A stretch of DNA of 64,000 nt from Dendrophyllia cribrosa (Eukaryota > Cnidaria > Anthozoa > Scleractinia > Dendrophylliidae): NCBI GenBank assembly GCA_024195265.1, contig JAJLRJ010000010.1, positions 38,386,798-38,450,797 of the forward strand, in the 5' to 3' direction. The notes under the pieces are model-generated. The model was not told the DNA's origin. It did not search any database and worked only from the letters and a program-made list of their open reading frames with translations. Positions 53,587-61,689 of this stretch are shown piece by piece. The position numbers and the translations under genes were made by a program. Positions within the stretch are counted from its first letter, which is position 1. Every line of letters starts with the position of its first letter.

Positions 53587-55827
53587 TTAAAACTCTTCAA
53601 AAAGTGTACTAACATGACAATTATATGGAGGAAACGAATTACCATGATCCAATGTTATTAATTTGATTCGTACAACTGTATCTTCATTGAAATTGATAAC
53701 TGATGTTGATATATTGAAAGTGTATAAAATTTTATTTGATGTTTTTTCCCAATTTTGCGGAGCGAACGAAGTGTTATTGATTAATATAAACATTTTTTTG
53801 TATCCTTCAGGCGGTTTATCGTCCAATATCATCAACCATAATTTTACTATTTTCAAATTAGTTAACACAATAAATGATGATGAACCGTTGAATATGATAT
53901 CATCACTGTTCTTATTTTTCATATAATTGCCTAAAAATATGAATTTTTGTTTCTTTATAGGTAAACCAATTATGTTTCTACCATTCAAATCAATATCGGT
54001 CTCCATAACCATTTTTCCATTTTCAATTACAAAAACAGAATCAAATACATCTGAATCAACACTCGAGACATGTCCTTGAACACCATAAACGATTAGATGT
54101 GCTTTCTTTGTATTCCCTTTTGTTATTCTTCCATGAAGATCTATCATTATATATTCAGGTGGAGATACTTGCCATTTATGTAAATGAACAATGCTTTTTG
54201 AATATCCTTCAGTGTTGAAAATCTTTGTTGTTTGCTCACTGATGTTGATAACTGTTGAGACAACAGTGACAGATGTTGAACTAATATGAGCTTTATCTGG
54301 AACAAAAAGCTCGATTACCAAAGTGAACTCACCTTGAGGAAGTTTGTATGCATTGAAACCTATCCTTGACCTGAAGTCATCATTATTGTCTGTTGTAAGT
54401 GTTATATCATAGGCTTTCTTGTTAATTTTGTGTGGACTGGATACAAAATCGATAATACCATTAACAACAATGTTACTCTCTGACGAGCTCTGATTAACAT
54501 CTTCCATCATGTATCTGAAAACATCTTTTTCAGCTGTTGAGGTATTTATATGTGACTTGTTTACATAACTCTTATAATCATCCGTTATTCGTGTGTACAT
54601 TTTCGAATTAGAATCGTTGAGTTCGGAGTTGAAAAACGAAACATTGACGGCAGCACCATTCTCATTTGGTTTAGGTGTTGCTAAATTAGTAATTTTATTA
54701 CTTTGCATATCAAGATCGCTGGAAATCGTTTTATCAAGTTTGAGTGTTTCTAAATTATTTATTGCATTCGTATTTTGATTTATTCTTGTGTTGTTATCAC
54801 CAGTTTTTGTGTCAACATATCCTTTATTTGTAGCGTGATCAATTGCTATTGGATCTTTTACATTGAAGATCGTATTTTTATTCATATCAAGGCCCGTTTC
54901 CATCATCAACATCTCCTTACGGCTAAGAAATACGTTTTTGCAATCGTTATATGATACCAGATTATTATATGAAGCCGCTAGTTGAAGATATGTTTGGGGC
55001 TTCGATTTAGTGATATTGTATTGTTCTTTCAGATTGATATCTTGATTGATATCTTGAGTATGTGGAATAGTACTTACTTTATTATCAACGTATGCTTTAT
55101 TGATGGAATCATTAGGGTCTACCGGTGGTTTGACATTAATAATCCTAGTATTCTTAGCATCATAATGGGTACCATCGTGATTCAGGAATATCCTCTTACC
55201 GTGGTATAGGCTGAAACAATCGTTATCACCACCTGTTTGAATATTGGTGATAGAATGATAATTAGCATCTAGATGGTTATTCAGGACTATCTGTTGATCT
55301 TTTAGATAGGTATTTGCCTTATCAGCTTTTTTATCATTATGTTTCTTCAATGTGATCATATTCACTGATGAAAGATCTTGATTTTCATCGGTATCTAGAT
55401 TGGTAATCAGTTTTTGATCCATATCAATTTCACCAGGAAGAATTAATTTATTTCCTCTTAAATCAAGATCCCCCACCATATGAGTTGTTCCATCTAATTT
55501 TAAATAATGCGTGTCTCCATACTCTTTATTAACAGCATCTTTTTCTGAAATTGGTGTTTTTAAATTTCTTATATTATTGTTTTTCATATCAAGATTTGCT
55601 GTAACTAATGGTAAATGCTTACTAACAAATGTATTTCTAATAAATTTGAAATCAACTACATCATTCAAACCAGTAACTGTTCCTATATTTACTATTTTTT
55701 TATTTTGCATATCATAATTACCATCATCTGTCAATTTGAAGCCAACGCCTGGCGGGCCTGGTGGTCCTTGTGATGTTGTTGTTGTTGTTGTTGTTGTTGA
55801 TGGTAGTAATCCGTTTGAATAACTCAT
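53587..55827 (-). CDS. Fibre-like protein with collagen-like tract and phage-tail-fibre-type repeats
   Basis: 746 residues from the ATG at 55827, chosen because the longer frame would overlap the ATPase end and the ATG at 55827 follows the AT-rich TATATAATAT motif. After a short N-terminus there is a poly-Thr run, then GPPGPPG, then at least seven diverged repeats of the form LDMxxNxIxNLxxP...DAVNKxYVD, the shaft pattern of bacteriophage tail fibres. A non-repeat C-terminal domain of about 200 residues ends with a basic/aromatic block and probably forms the receptor-binding knob. The ACA-rich codon run is a potential slippage site. Likely a trimeric attachment protein, by analogy with adenovirus fibre; the receptor is unknown. 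Confidence 0.7.
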   Translation of the reverse strand: MSYSNGLLPSTTTTTTTTSQGPPGPPGVGFKLTDDGNYDMQNKKIVNIGTVTGLNDVVDFKFIRNTFVSKHLPLVTANLDMKNNNIRNLKTPISEKDAVNKEYGDTHYLKLDGTTHMVGDLDLRGNKLILPGEIDMDQKLITNLDTDENQDLSSVNMITLKKHNDKKADKANTYLKDQQIVLNNHLDANYHSITNIQTGGDNDCFSLYHGKRIFLNHDGTHYDAKNTRIINVKPPVDPNDSINKAYVDNKVSTIPHTQDINQDINLKEQYNITKSKPQTYLQLAASYNNLVSYNDCKNVFLSRKEMLMMETGLDMNKNTIFNVKDPIAIDHATNKGYVDTKTGDNNTRINQNTNAINNLETLKLDKTISSDLDMQSNKITNLATPKPNENGAAVNVSFFNSELNDSNSKMYTRITDDYKSYVNKSHINTSTAEKDVFRYMMEDVNQSSSESNIVVNGIIDFVSSPHKINKKAYDITLTTDNNDDFRSRIGFNAYKLPQGEFTLVIELFVPDKAHISSTSVTVVSTVINISEQTTKIFNTEGYSKSIVHLHKWQVSPPEYIMIDLHGRITKGNTKKAHLIVYGVQGHVSSVDSDVFDSVFVIENGKMVMETDIDLNGRNIIGLPIKKQKFIFLGNYMKNKNSDDIIFNGSSSFIVLTNLKIVKLWLMILDDKPPEGYKKMFILINNTSFAPQNWEKTSNKILYTFNISTSVINFNEDTVVRIKLITLDHGNSFPPYNCHVSTLFEEF

Positions 55828-55846
55828 TATATATAATATGAGTATA

Positions 55847-56488
55847 TTATATTTTTTCATTGAAATTCTTGGTTGTGAATTTCCTTGGTTTATCAATATA
55901 TATGAAGCAATATGAATCATTAGTGGCTTTTTCATAGTCAGATTTTTTTATACCAAGCTCTCTACTAATCCTGTTTTGTTCGTTTGGAGAAGGAAATTCA
56001 AAAATGCAGTAATGTGTAGAGTTAAGACGGATACATTTGTCAGTGTCATAAAACGATTGACTAAGATATATGCAACTGCAATTTTTGTTTCTTGAGTTAG
56101 TGTAGTAGTTTCTTATTTCTGCATCATTTTTACTACCAGTATTAAGATAGTCATCAAAAATAACCAACTTTTGGTTATCACAATTTAATTCGGACAAAGG
56201 CAATATTTGATCATTACTTGCTTCAATAATTGGGTAACCCACCTCTTCACTGATTGGTTTCAATGTTTCCAGTAAATGTTGATATTTTGATTGTTCCAAG
56301 TTTTTAGCATATAGATAAATTTTATCGAAATAGAGTAGCCTATAGATCATGTCTAGCAGAACGTTTGTTTTTCCTGACCCAGATGGGCCGCAAATTAGCA
56401 TCCGGAAGCATCGGTCAGGCATGAAAGGATATAACTGTTTATAATTTGAGGTTACATCATCATCGGCATCGTAATTTGGTATTATCAT
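55847..56488 (-). CDS. DNA-packaging ATPase (A32/FtsK-HerA type)
   Basis: 213 residues, close to the usual Polinton ATPase length. The Walker A motif GPSGSGKT lies near residue 34 and the Walker B motif KLVIFDDYL near residue 108, followed by an asparagine/serine sensor region (SRNKNCSCIYLSQS). The C-terminus contains FEFPSPNEQNRISRELGI, as in the Polinton and virophage ATPases. It pumps the genome into the capsid. It is divergently transcribed from the PPxY gene at 56625 across a 136-bp spacer with four 12-bp repeats. The stop codon is 20 bases from the start of the fibre gene. Confidence 0.92.
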   Translation of the reverse strand: MIIPNYDADDDVTSNYKQLYPFMPDRCFRMLICGPSGSGKTNVLLDMIYRLLYFDKIYLYAKNLEQSKYQHLLETLKPISEEVGYPIIEASNDQILPLSELNCDNQKLVIFDDYLNTGSKNDAEIRNYYTNSRNKNCSCIYLSQSFYDTDKCIRLNSTHYCIFEFPSPNEQNRISRELGIKKSDYEKATNDSYCFIYIDKPRKFTTKNFNEKI

Positions 56489-56520
56489 TTATATTATATG
56501 GGTATATTATTTCAATATAA

Positions 56521-56568
56521 CATGGTGTATAACACGGTGTACAACACAGTGTACAACACGGTGTAAAA
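56521..56568. repeat. Four 12-bp iterons in the divergent promoter
   Basis: Four head-to-tail units: CATGGTGTATAA, CACGGTGTACAA, CACAGTGTACAA, CACGGTGTAAAA. They lie in the only intergenic space shared by the two divergent transcription units (ATPase leftwards, PPxY/capsid operon-like run rightwards). Regular 12-base spacing suggests a bound protein. Confidence 0.75.
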
Positions 56569-56624
56569 TGCTCTTTTTTATATATGATTTCCAAATTTTA
56601 TGTAACGTAATAATATAACAATAA

Positions 56625-57638
56625 ATGAGTTTACTTAAATGGAAAGAACTTGCAAAGAGTAAATCTCTATTAGGTAATAAGATTAATCTTGTACATGATG
56701 CAATCACAAAACATAATCTTAGTCATAAGATAAGTCAAGAGTCATTGGCTAAGGTATTCAAACCTGTGACTAGTAAATTAGATGATGTTATCGACAGTAA
56801 TGTAGATTTAAGGGTACCCATAAGAAAGAAACGAGCACCTAAAAAAGGTGACCAAGGTATTGACTATATGCCTGAAGTTGACCCTTTCGAAGACATGCAA
56901 GTTGATGATTTATTTGGTGATTATGTCCCACCAAATCAAGAGAAACAACTTGTACCGAAACCACCAACATATGAAGAATCGTTGAAGGATATTTTAGAAG
57001 GGAAGAAGGAGATTTATGTTGATCCTCAGTACTTTGGTGATGAACCAGATGAATTACCACCAGAATATGAAGAAGAAGAGATGGACTATGGATTAGATGA
57101 TGAAGATATAAGTAATGAGATTTTGAATGATATTGGTATTACGGATTATGAAAATGTGGATAAGATATTGAATCAATCAACAATAACACCCCAAAAGACT
57201 AAGACATATCTTAATAAGATTATAAAAAATGCCAAAACAAAAAGGAGTCAATTAGGTGGCTATAAGTCACATGTTACAAAACAGTTCAAAAGTGGGGCTA
57301 TATCATCAGGTGAAAGGCAAATGCGAAACAAAAGAATAGACAACGCAAGAGTTACTTTAAATGAATACATAAAACATTATGAGACTAAACTGCAAACAAT
57401 GAAAGGTTCCGGAATCAACGGCCGAGGAAGAAAACAGAGAAGTGGAAATATTATGTTTTTTAATGATGTAAAGCAGCTTTCGAAAAAATTGGAATTGATT
57501 ATTGGTGAAAGATTGGCAGGGAATACCAGCATTAAGATGCGAAATATGGGAGTTACTATATTGGACACATTATTGAAAATGTCGAAAATCAATAGGTCAC
57601 AATATAGTAAATTGTATAGTCAATATTTCAAAATATAA
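56625..57638 (+). CDS. Virion protein with two PPxY late-domain motifs
   Basis: 337 residues, not recognised as a family. Around residues 120-150 it has KPPTYEESLKD and LPPEYEEEE, both PPxY motifs of the kind that recruit NEDD4-type ubiquitin ligases in adenovirus and retrovirus virion proteins. The N-terminal part is basic and helical, the middle is very acidic, and the C-terminus is lysine-rich. The sequence MKGSG near residue 262 fits an adenain cleavage site (MxGx followed by G), and QLGG near residue 209 is another candidate. The ATG follows ATAATATAACAATAA. It starts the rightward gene cluster. Confidence 0.6.
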   Translation: MSLLKWKELAKSKSLLGNKINLVHDAITKHNLSHKISQESLAKVFKPVTSKLDDVIDSNVDLRVPIRKKRAPKKGDQGIDYMPEVDPFEDMQVDDLFGDYVPPNQEKQLVPKPPTYEESLKDILEGKKEIYVDPQYFGDEPDELPPEYEEEEMDYGLDDEDISNEILNDIGITDYENVDKILNQSTITPQKTKTYLNKIIKNAKTKRSQLGGYKSHVTKQFKSGAISSGERQMRNKRIDNARVTLNEYIKHYETKLQTMKGSGINGRGRKQRSGNIMFFNDVKQLSKKLELIIGERLAGNTSIKMRNMGVTILDTLLKMSKINRSQYSKLYSQYFKI

Positions 57639-57660
57639 TTTATGTAACTTTATTATATAA

Positions 57661-58407
57661 ATGGAACGAGAGATAGTTTTATCATCTTATAGTGTAAAAA
57701 ATCAATTGAATAATAAACCTGAGGATTTTACAACTAAATTTAACAGGTCTATAGATTTGGATAGTAATATTCAATATGTGATTGGCCTTAACCGAATTAT
57801 CAATATGAGTTTTACATGGTTTAATGTTAATGCTGGATACAATAATCAATTAATTAAATTTAGCTCTGATAGTGGTTCAACATTTAACAACATCACCTTT
57901 CCAGCCGGAGTATGGAATTATACAGACTTCAATACATATATCAAGGATATAACGAAGACTGGTGATACGTATCCTATCACTCTTGAATTCGATAATACAA
58001 CATTTAGGGTTACGATTACATTGACTCAGAATTATCAGCTTGATTTGACGCATTCCAATTTTAATGATCTAATCGGGTTTGATAAGACAGTATTATCTAA
58101 TGAAACAAATATAGGGCCGAAAGTGCCCAATCTCAGTCAAGACACAGATATCCTGAATATCCATTGTAACCTAATAAACGACAGTCTTGTCGACGGTCAA
58201 GATACAGACATCATTTATTCCTTCTCGACCAGTGTACTCCAACCTAGTTACTCCTTTACCCTCGAACCACGAAGAGTCACATTCAATCCAGTCAATAAGA
58301 ATAATATTAGTAGTATCAGGGTATACATTACTGATGGAAAAAGAAGATTAGTTGACCTGAATGGAGCAGATACATCTTTCTCACTAATTCTGAAAAGTAT
58401 AGAATAA
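57661..58407 (+). CDS. Penton (minor capsid) protein, single jelly-roll
   Basis: 248 residues. The start REIVLSSYSVKNQLNNKPED and the beta-strand-rich remainder (FTWFNVNAGYNNQLIKFS, FPAGVWNYTDFNTYI, LDLTHSNFNDLIGFDKTVL) follow the penton-like minor capsid proteins of Polintons. The place, one gene before the core protein and the major capsid protein, agrees. It would occupy the five-fold vertices. The ATG follows TAACTTTATTATATAA. Not confused with the MCP, which is longer and separate. Confidence 0.8.
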   Translation: MEREIVLSSYSVKNQLNNKPEDFTTKFNRSIDLDSNIQYVIGLNRIINMSFTWFNVNAGYNNQLIKFSSDSGSTFNNITFPAGVWNYTDFNTYIKDITKTGDTYPITLEFDNTTFRVTITLTQNYQLDLTHSNFNDLIGFDKTVLSNETNIGPKVPNLSQDTDILNIHCNLINDSLVDGQDTDIIYSFSTSVLQPSYSFTLEPRRVTFNPVNKNNISSIRVYITDGKRRLVDLNGADTSFSLILKSIE

Positions 58408-58424
58408 TATAACATAATAGTATA

Positions 58425-58844
58425 ATGAAACCGTATGAATTCAAAAGATTTTACCATCCAAAACTTGGTAAATTTGTATATCAACACAAAGGGTCTGGGC
58501 TTATCGTTGATAATATTTTCAAACCATTAAAGAGTGTGGCATCATCTGTTTTCAAGAAATTTGCTAAGCCAATAGCAAAGAAGGCGTTAGAATCGGGGAT
58601 ATCCCATGCAGGTGAGCGACTGGGTAAGGCGGTATCTCAAAAATCTGGTGATTTGATAATGAAAAGATTGACAAATTTGAGAAAAGGAGCTACAAGACAA
58701 ACAGCAATTGTTCCATCCTCACCCATTAAACAGCTGCAGCAACATTATCAGCCAAAACTAGATCAAGAAAGTACTGATATGATACTGAATAGACTCATTT
58801 CTGGAGATGGTTTGAGGAGAAGACGTAGAGTTAGATTTGTATAG
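58425..58844 (+). CDS. Small basic core/minor virion protein
   Basis: 139 residues, strongly basic, with a lysine-rich helical middle and a C-terminal RRRRRVRFV. ISGDG just before this tail matches the adenain pattern (IxGx followed by G), so the protease could release an Arg-rich peptide like adenovirus mu. HKGSG at about residue 22 is a weaker site. It lies between penton and MCP. The ATG follows TAACATAATAGTATA. The mu/pX comparison is an inference from composition and position. Confidence 0.6.
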   Translation: MKPYEFKRFYHPKLGKFVYQHKGSGLIVDNIFKPLKSVASSVFKKFAKPIAKKALESGISHAGERLGKAVSQKSGDLIMKRLTNLRKGATRQTAIVPSSPIKQLQQHYQPKLDQESTDMILNRLISGDGLRRRRRVRFV

Positions 58845-58894
58845 AATCAATGAATATATTTTTTAATTGTTAAAATTATATAACATAATAATAT

Positions 58895-60181
58895 ATGTCT
58901 TTTAGAACAGATAATTTTCTACAAAGAAATGAGTTGGTGCGATTCCAACTCGATGATGTAATCAGGTCTCCAGCTAACGGTCAACACCAAACGAAAAATG
59001 GTTATAAATTTACAATTAATGATCGATCGAGTTTCTACGATTGGTACAATGCCTATATTGAAGTCCAATTCCAACTACAGAAATTAGCAGACGGAGCAGG
59101 ATATGCTGCTGCTGATCGAATAACGGTAATTAATGGAGGGCATTCCTTAATTGACCACATAATGATTAAATCTGCAGGAAAAATAGTTTATGACACTGAC
59201 AATCTCCATAAAGTCACTTTTGTTAAAAACCTGCTAGAGTATTCTGATGATTACAGTAGATCAGTTGCTAAAAACAGTTTCTGGTATTTGGACACGAATG
59301 CTACAACAGCCAACACGAATACAGGATTTGAAGCTCGCCGGTTGCAAACTCAAGCACTTCGAGACAATGGGACTGGTGGTGCTAAAAACATTAATGTGAT
59401 TATACCATTGAACAGGTTCTCATTTTTTGAAGAACTTGAAGATAAGATGCTTGTACCAATGCAAATACAATTTAACATTGAGCTACAAAACGATGGTGAA
59501 CTCATTCACATGGCTAATGGAACTGATGCTGGAAGAATTGTTGTTAATAGGTTTTTGCTATGGGTGCCAAAACTAACCCCAAAGGATTCATTGTATGACA
59601 ATTTCGTTAGTTCATTTCTTAAAGAAACTCAGTGGAAATATTTAAGGGAAATGTACGAAGCATCAGCTCCTACACAATCATCAGGATTTTTCCAGATTTC
59701 AAGCAGTATTGACAATGTCAAACACATTTTTGTTTACTTGAAAAGAACAAACCCGCCTAATGATGCAGTTGAAGAAGACAGTCCTTATCTAATGAACACT
59801 TTTAAACTTAATGCTGCTGATAATAACTCTTCCCTTTTAAACTGTAGACTAGAATATGGAAATGGAGTCTTTTATCCAGAAACAGAGTATGATACAGAAT
59901 CAAAAGTGAGAATCTTTAACGATTTGATGTCATATACTATGCGGAAAAATGACTATAACAGCGGAACTCAGCTGAACTTAGCAAACTATAGTTCTCTGTA
60001 TGGGTTGATTTACTTTAATCTTACGTATCAAACTGAAAAAATAACAAGAGATCCGAAACAGCTAATCTTTAGGTATAGACTAAGCCAGAATGCAGTTGCA
60101 AACTTCAATGTTCATGCTGTAGTCCTATATGAAGAATCTGTTGTCATTGACAAGGTGGGTAATGAATTGGTTATAGTGTAA
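58895..60181 (+). CDS. Major capsid protein (double jelly-roll, hexon-like)
   Basis: 428 residues. The N-terminus MSFRTDNFLQRNELVRFQLD and the beta-rich remainder (NDRSSFYDWYNAYIEVQFQL, LIDHIMIKSAGKIVYDTDNL, VIIPLNRFSFFEELEDKMLV, QIQFNIELQNDGELI) match the Polinton/adintovirus hexon-like capsid proteins. The length agrees with the shorter members. It forms the trimeric capsomers. The ATG follows TATATAACATAATAATAT directly. The frame is intact, so virions could in principle be made by this copy. It lies in the middle of the structural gene run. Confidence 0.88.
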   Translation: MSFRTDNFLQRNELVRFQLDDVIRSPANGQHQTKNGYKFTINDRSSFYDWYNAYIEVQFQLQKLADGAGYAAADRITVINGGHSLIDHIMIKSAGKIVYDTDNLHKVTFVKNLLEYSDDYSRSVAKNSFWYLDTNATTANTNTGFEARRLQTQALRDNGTGGAKNINVIIPLNRFSFFEELEDKMLVPMQIQFNIELQNDGELIHMANGTDAGRIVVNRFLLWVPKLTPKDSLYDNFVSSFLKETQWKYLREMYEASAPTQSSGFFQISSSIDNVKHIFVYLKRTNPPNDAVEEDSPYLMNTFKLNAADNNSSLLNCRLEYGNGVFYPETEYDTESKVRIFNDLMSYTMRKNDYNSGTQLNLANYSSLYGLIYFNLTYQTEKITRDPKQLIFRYRLSQNAVANFNVHAVVLYEESVVIDKVGNELVIV

Positions 60182-60245
60182 AATAAATATCCTTATTTCA
60201 TATATATTATGTGAAATTTTATATAATATATATTATATATAAGAA

Positions 60246-61061
60246 ATGACTCAGCTTTTTGAAATCAAAGTAAATTTGTCTGACAATCAAAAGAAGAATC
60301 TTAGCAATGCTTTCAAAAAAAGGGAAACTATTGTTCTCAGACTATCAAATAAATCTCTTCATGGCAATGACGTTTTATATGTATCATCGATGGTGAAGAA
60401 GAGATTGGAGAAGAATCGTATGATGAATAAGGGTATGGATATCAAACTTGTTAAAAGTAATATCAGAAAACAGGTTGGAGGTAGTCTACTAACTTCTATC
60501 TTAAGTATTGGAAAGACGCTAGCACCAACTATAGGCAAAACCCTTGGGCTATCAGCTCTTGCTGGATTGGCTTCAGAAGGTGCTTCTCAGATTGTGAAAT
60601 CAATATCTGGCAAAGGCGTACAGTCGGGTGGTTTTCTCGTACCACAAGACAAAATTAATAAGCTGATAGAATATAAGCATCTTTTATCTGCGAAACAAAA
60701 ACAGGATATATTGAAAGCCCTTCAATCAGGTTCAGGTGTTCATGTGAAACCAACAAAAACACAATCAGGTGGATTTTTAGGCACTCTGTTGGCAAGCATT
60801 GGTGTTCCACTCCTTCTAAATGCTTTGACTGGTAAAACTGGTAGTGGGGCTCCACGAATGGGAACTAGTAAGAAAAAAGGGGGTAAGGGAGCTCCGAGAA
60901 TTGGAATTTATAGACCACCTCCATTTATAGGTTCATGGGATAATCCAATTGGTATGGGTATTAAAAAAAAAACTACCAAAAAAAACAAGTCGGGAGAAGG
61001 CATACTATTAGGGAAAAACAGCCCATTCAATGGCATCCCACTACTAGGGGCAATACTGTAA
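60246..61061 (+). CDS. pVI-like virion protein with glycine processing sites and a frameshift site
   Basis: 271 residues, basic, with two hydrophobic glycine-rich segments (SLLTSILSIGKTLAPTIGKT and GFLGTLLASIGVPLLLNALT) that could be membrane-active as in adenovirus pVI. Candidate adenain sites: QVGG, ISGKG, QSGG twice (both followed by FL), QSGSG. Near the end the codons ACC AAA AAA AAC contain A_AAA_AAC at 60980-60986; the -1 frame from there is open into the protease. A ten-A run lies just before it at 60963-60972. The C-terminus from the main frame ends 58 bases before the conserved block of the protease begins to look like adenain. Role inferred from composition and neighbours. Confidence 0.6.
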   Translation: MTQLFEIKVNLSDNQKKNLSNAFKKRETIVLRLSNKSLHGNDVLYVSSMVKKRLEKNRMMNKGMDIKLVKSNIRKQVGGSLLTSILSIGKTLAPTIGKTLGLSALAGLASEGASQIVKSISGKGVQSGGFLVPQDKINKLIEYKHLLSAKQKQDILKALQSGSGVHVKPTKTQSGGFLGTLLASIGVPLLLNALTGKTGSGAPRMGTSKKKGGKGAPRIGIYRPPPFIGSWDNPIGMGIKKKTTKKNKSGEGILLGKNSPFNGIPLLGAIL

Positions 61062-61519
61062 AACCAAAATTCCATAAAGATATCCCGTTAAGTAATCATG
61101 ATCTAATAAAATGGTGTAGATATTTGAACATCCCAATCAAAGATGTTCTGTCAAGGGATGAAAGAGTTTCACATAACCATAGACAGGCGTTATTTATCTA
61201 CAATCTTGAACCCTCATATATGAGTGGAAGCCATTGGGTGGCCACATATGTCAAAGACAACGTAATAAATTATTTTGACAGTTTTGGTATGCCCCCATTT
61301 CAGGAGATTGTAAATCATGCTAAAAGAAAGAATATGACTCTGTTACATCAAAACAACCAAATCCAGAACATAAAAACGACTACATGTGGTTACTTCTGTT
61401 TATACTTTCTGAATGAAATGAATAAAGGGAATTCATATTACAATCTATTGGAAGTGTTCGACATATATGACACAATGAAGAATGAGGGATTTCTCGAACA
61501 TTATTTTAGAAATATCTAA
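60965..61519 (+). CDS. Adenain-like cysteine protease (C5 family), no ATG
   Basis: The catalytic region shows GSHWVATYVKD (His), INYFDSFGMP (acidic residue) and TTTCGYFCLYF (Cys), the order of the adenovirus/Polinton maturation protease. The similar region begins upstream of the only TTG start at 61124: the preceding codons read LSNHDLIKWCRY, which is conserved in the family. No ATG occurs in this frame after the stop at 60962, and the first internal ATG would cut off most of the fold. So it is probably made by -1 frameshifting from the pVI-like gene, or from a non-AUG codon. It would process the G-x-G sites of the virion proteins. Confidence 0.85.
   Translation, partial: KKNYQKKQVGRRHTIREKQPIQWHPTTRGNTVKPKFHKDIPLSNHDLIKWCRYLNIPIKDVLSRDERVSHNHRQALFIYNLEPSYMSGSHWVATYVKDNVINYFDSFGMPPFQEIVNHAKRKNMTLLHQNNQIQNIKTTTCGYFCLYFLNEMNKGNSYYNLLEVFDIYDTMKNEGFLEHYFRNI
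60980..60986 (+). promoter_or_regulatory. Candidate -1 frameshift heptamer (pVI-like to protease)
   Basis: A_AAA_AAC in the zero frame of the pVI-like gene; slipping back one base enters the protease frame, which is open from 60965. No clear pseudoknot follows by eye; the segment GCCC...GGGC (about 61021-61055) might pair but is far from the heptamer. Confidence 0.5.
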
Positions 61520-61530
61520 CTTATATATAT

Positions 61531-61689
61531 ATGACGAAAAGTTATTGTGTAAAGCAGAAGAAAGTCACTGAATGTGTACCAGGAAGCGAACGATATGTGA
61601 AAACTAAAAATGGTCGAACTATGTTGAAATGCACTTGCGCTGAATGTGGAATTACTAAATCTCGTTTTGTTAAGAACCAGGGAAACTAA
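61531..61689 (+). CDS. Small zinc-ribbon protein (DUF5679-like)
   Basis: A 52-residue gene between the protease and the phospholipase, easily missed because of its size. It has a Tyr-Cys start (SYCVKQKKV), a Gly-containing loop (YVKTKNGRTMLKC) and CAECG near the end, the pattern of the DUF5679 single zinc ribbon in large DNA viruses and some Polinton-like elements. The ATG follows CTTATATATAT. The stop overlaps the next start by one base (TAATG), suggesting coupled or bicistronic expression. Function unknown; DNA or RNA binding is possible. Confidence 0.6.
   Translation: MTKSYCVKQKKVTECVPGSERYVKTKNGRTMLKCTCAECGITKSRFVKNQGN

Noticed and set aside
53663..53926. Plus-strand frames opposite the fibre and ATPase genes
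   Set aside because: Shadows of the minus-strand genes with no start motif or domain.
55828..55935. Longer N-terminus of the fibre protein
   Set aside because: It would overlap the end of the ATPase gene and lies upstream of the AT-rich start motif; the ATG at 55827 is better placed.
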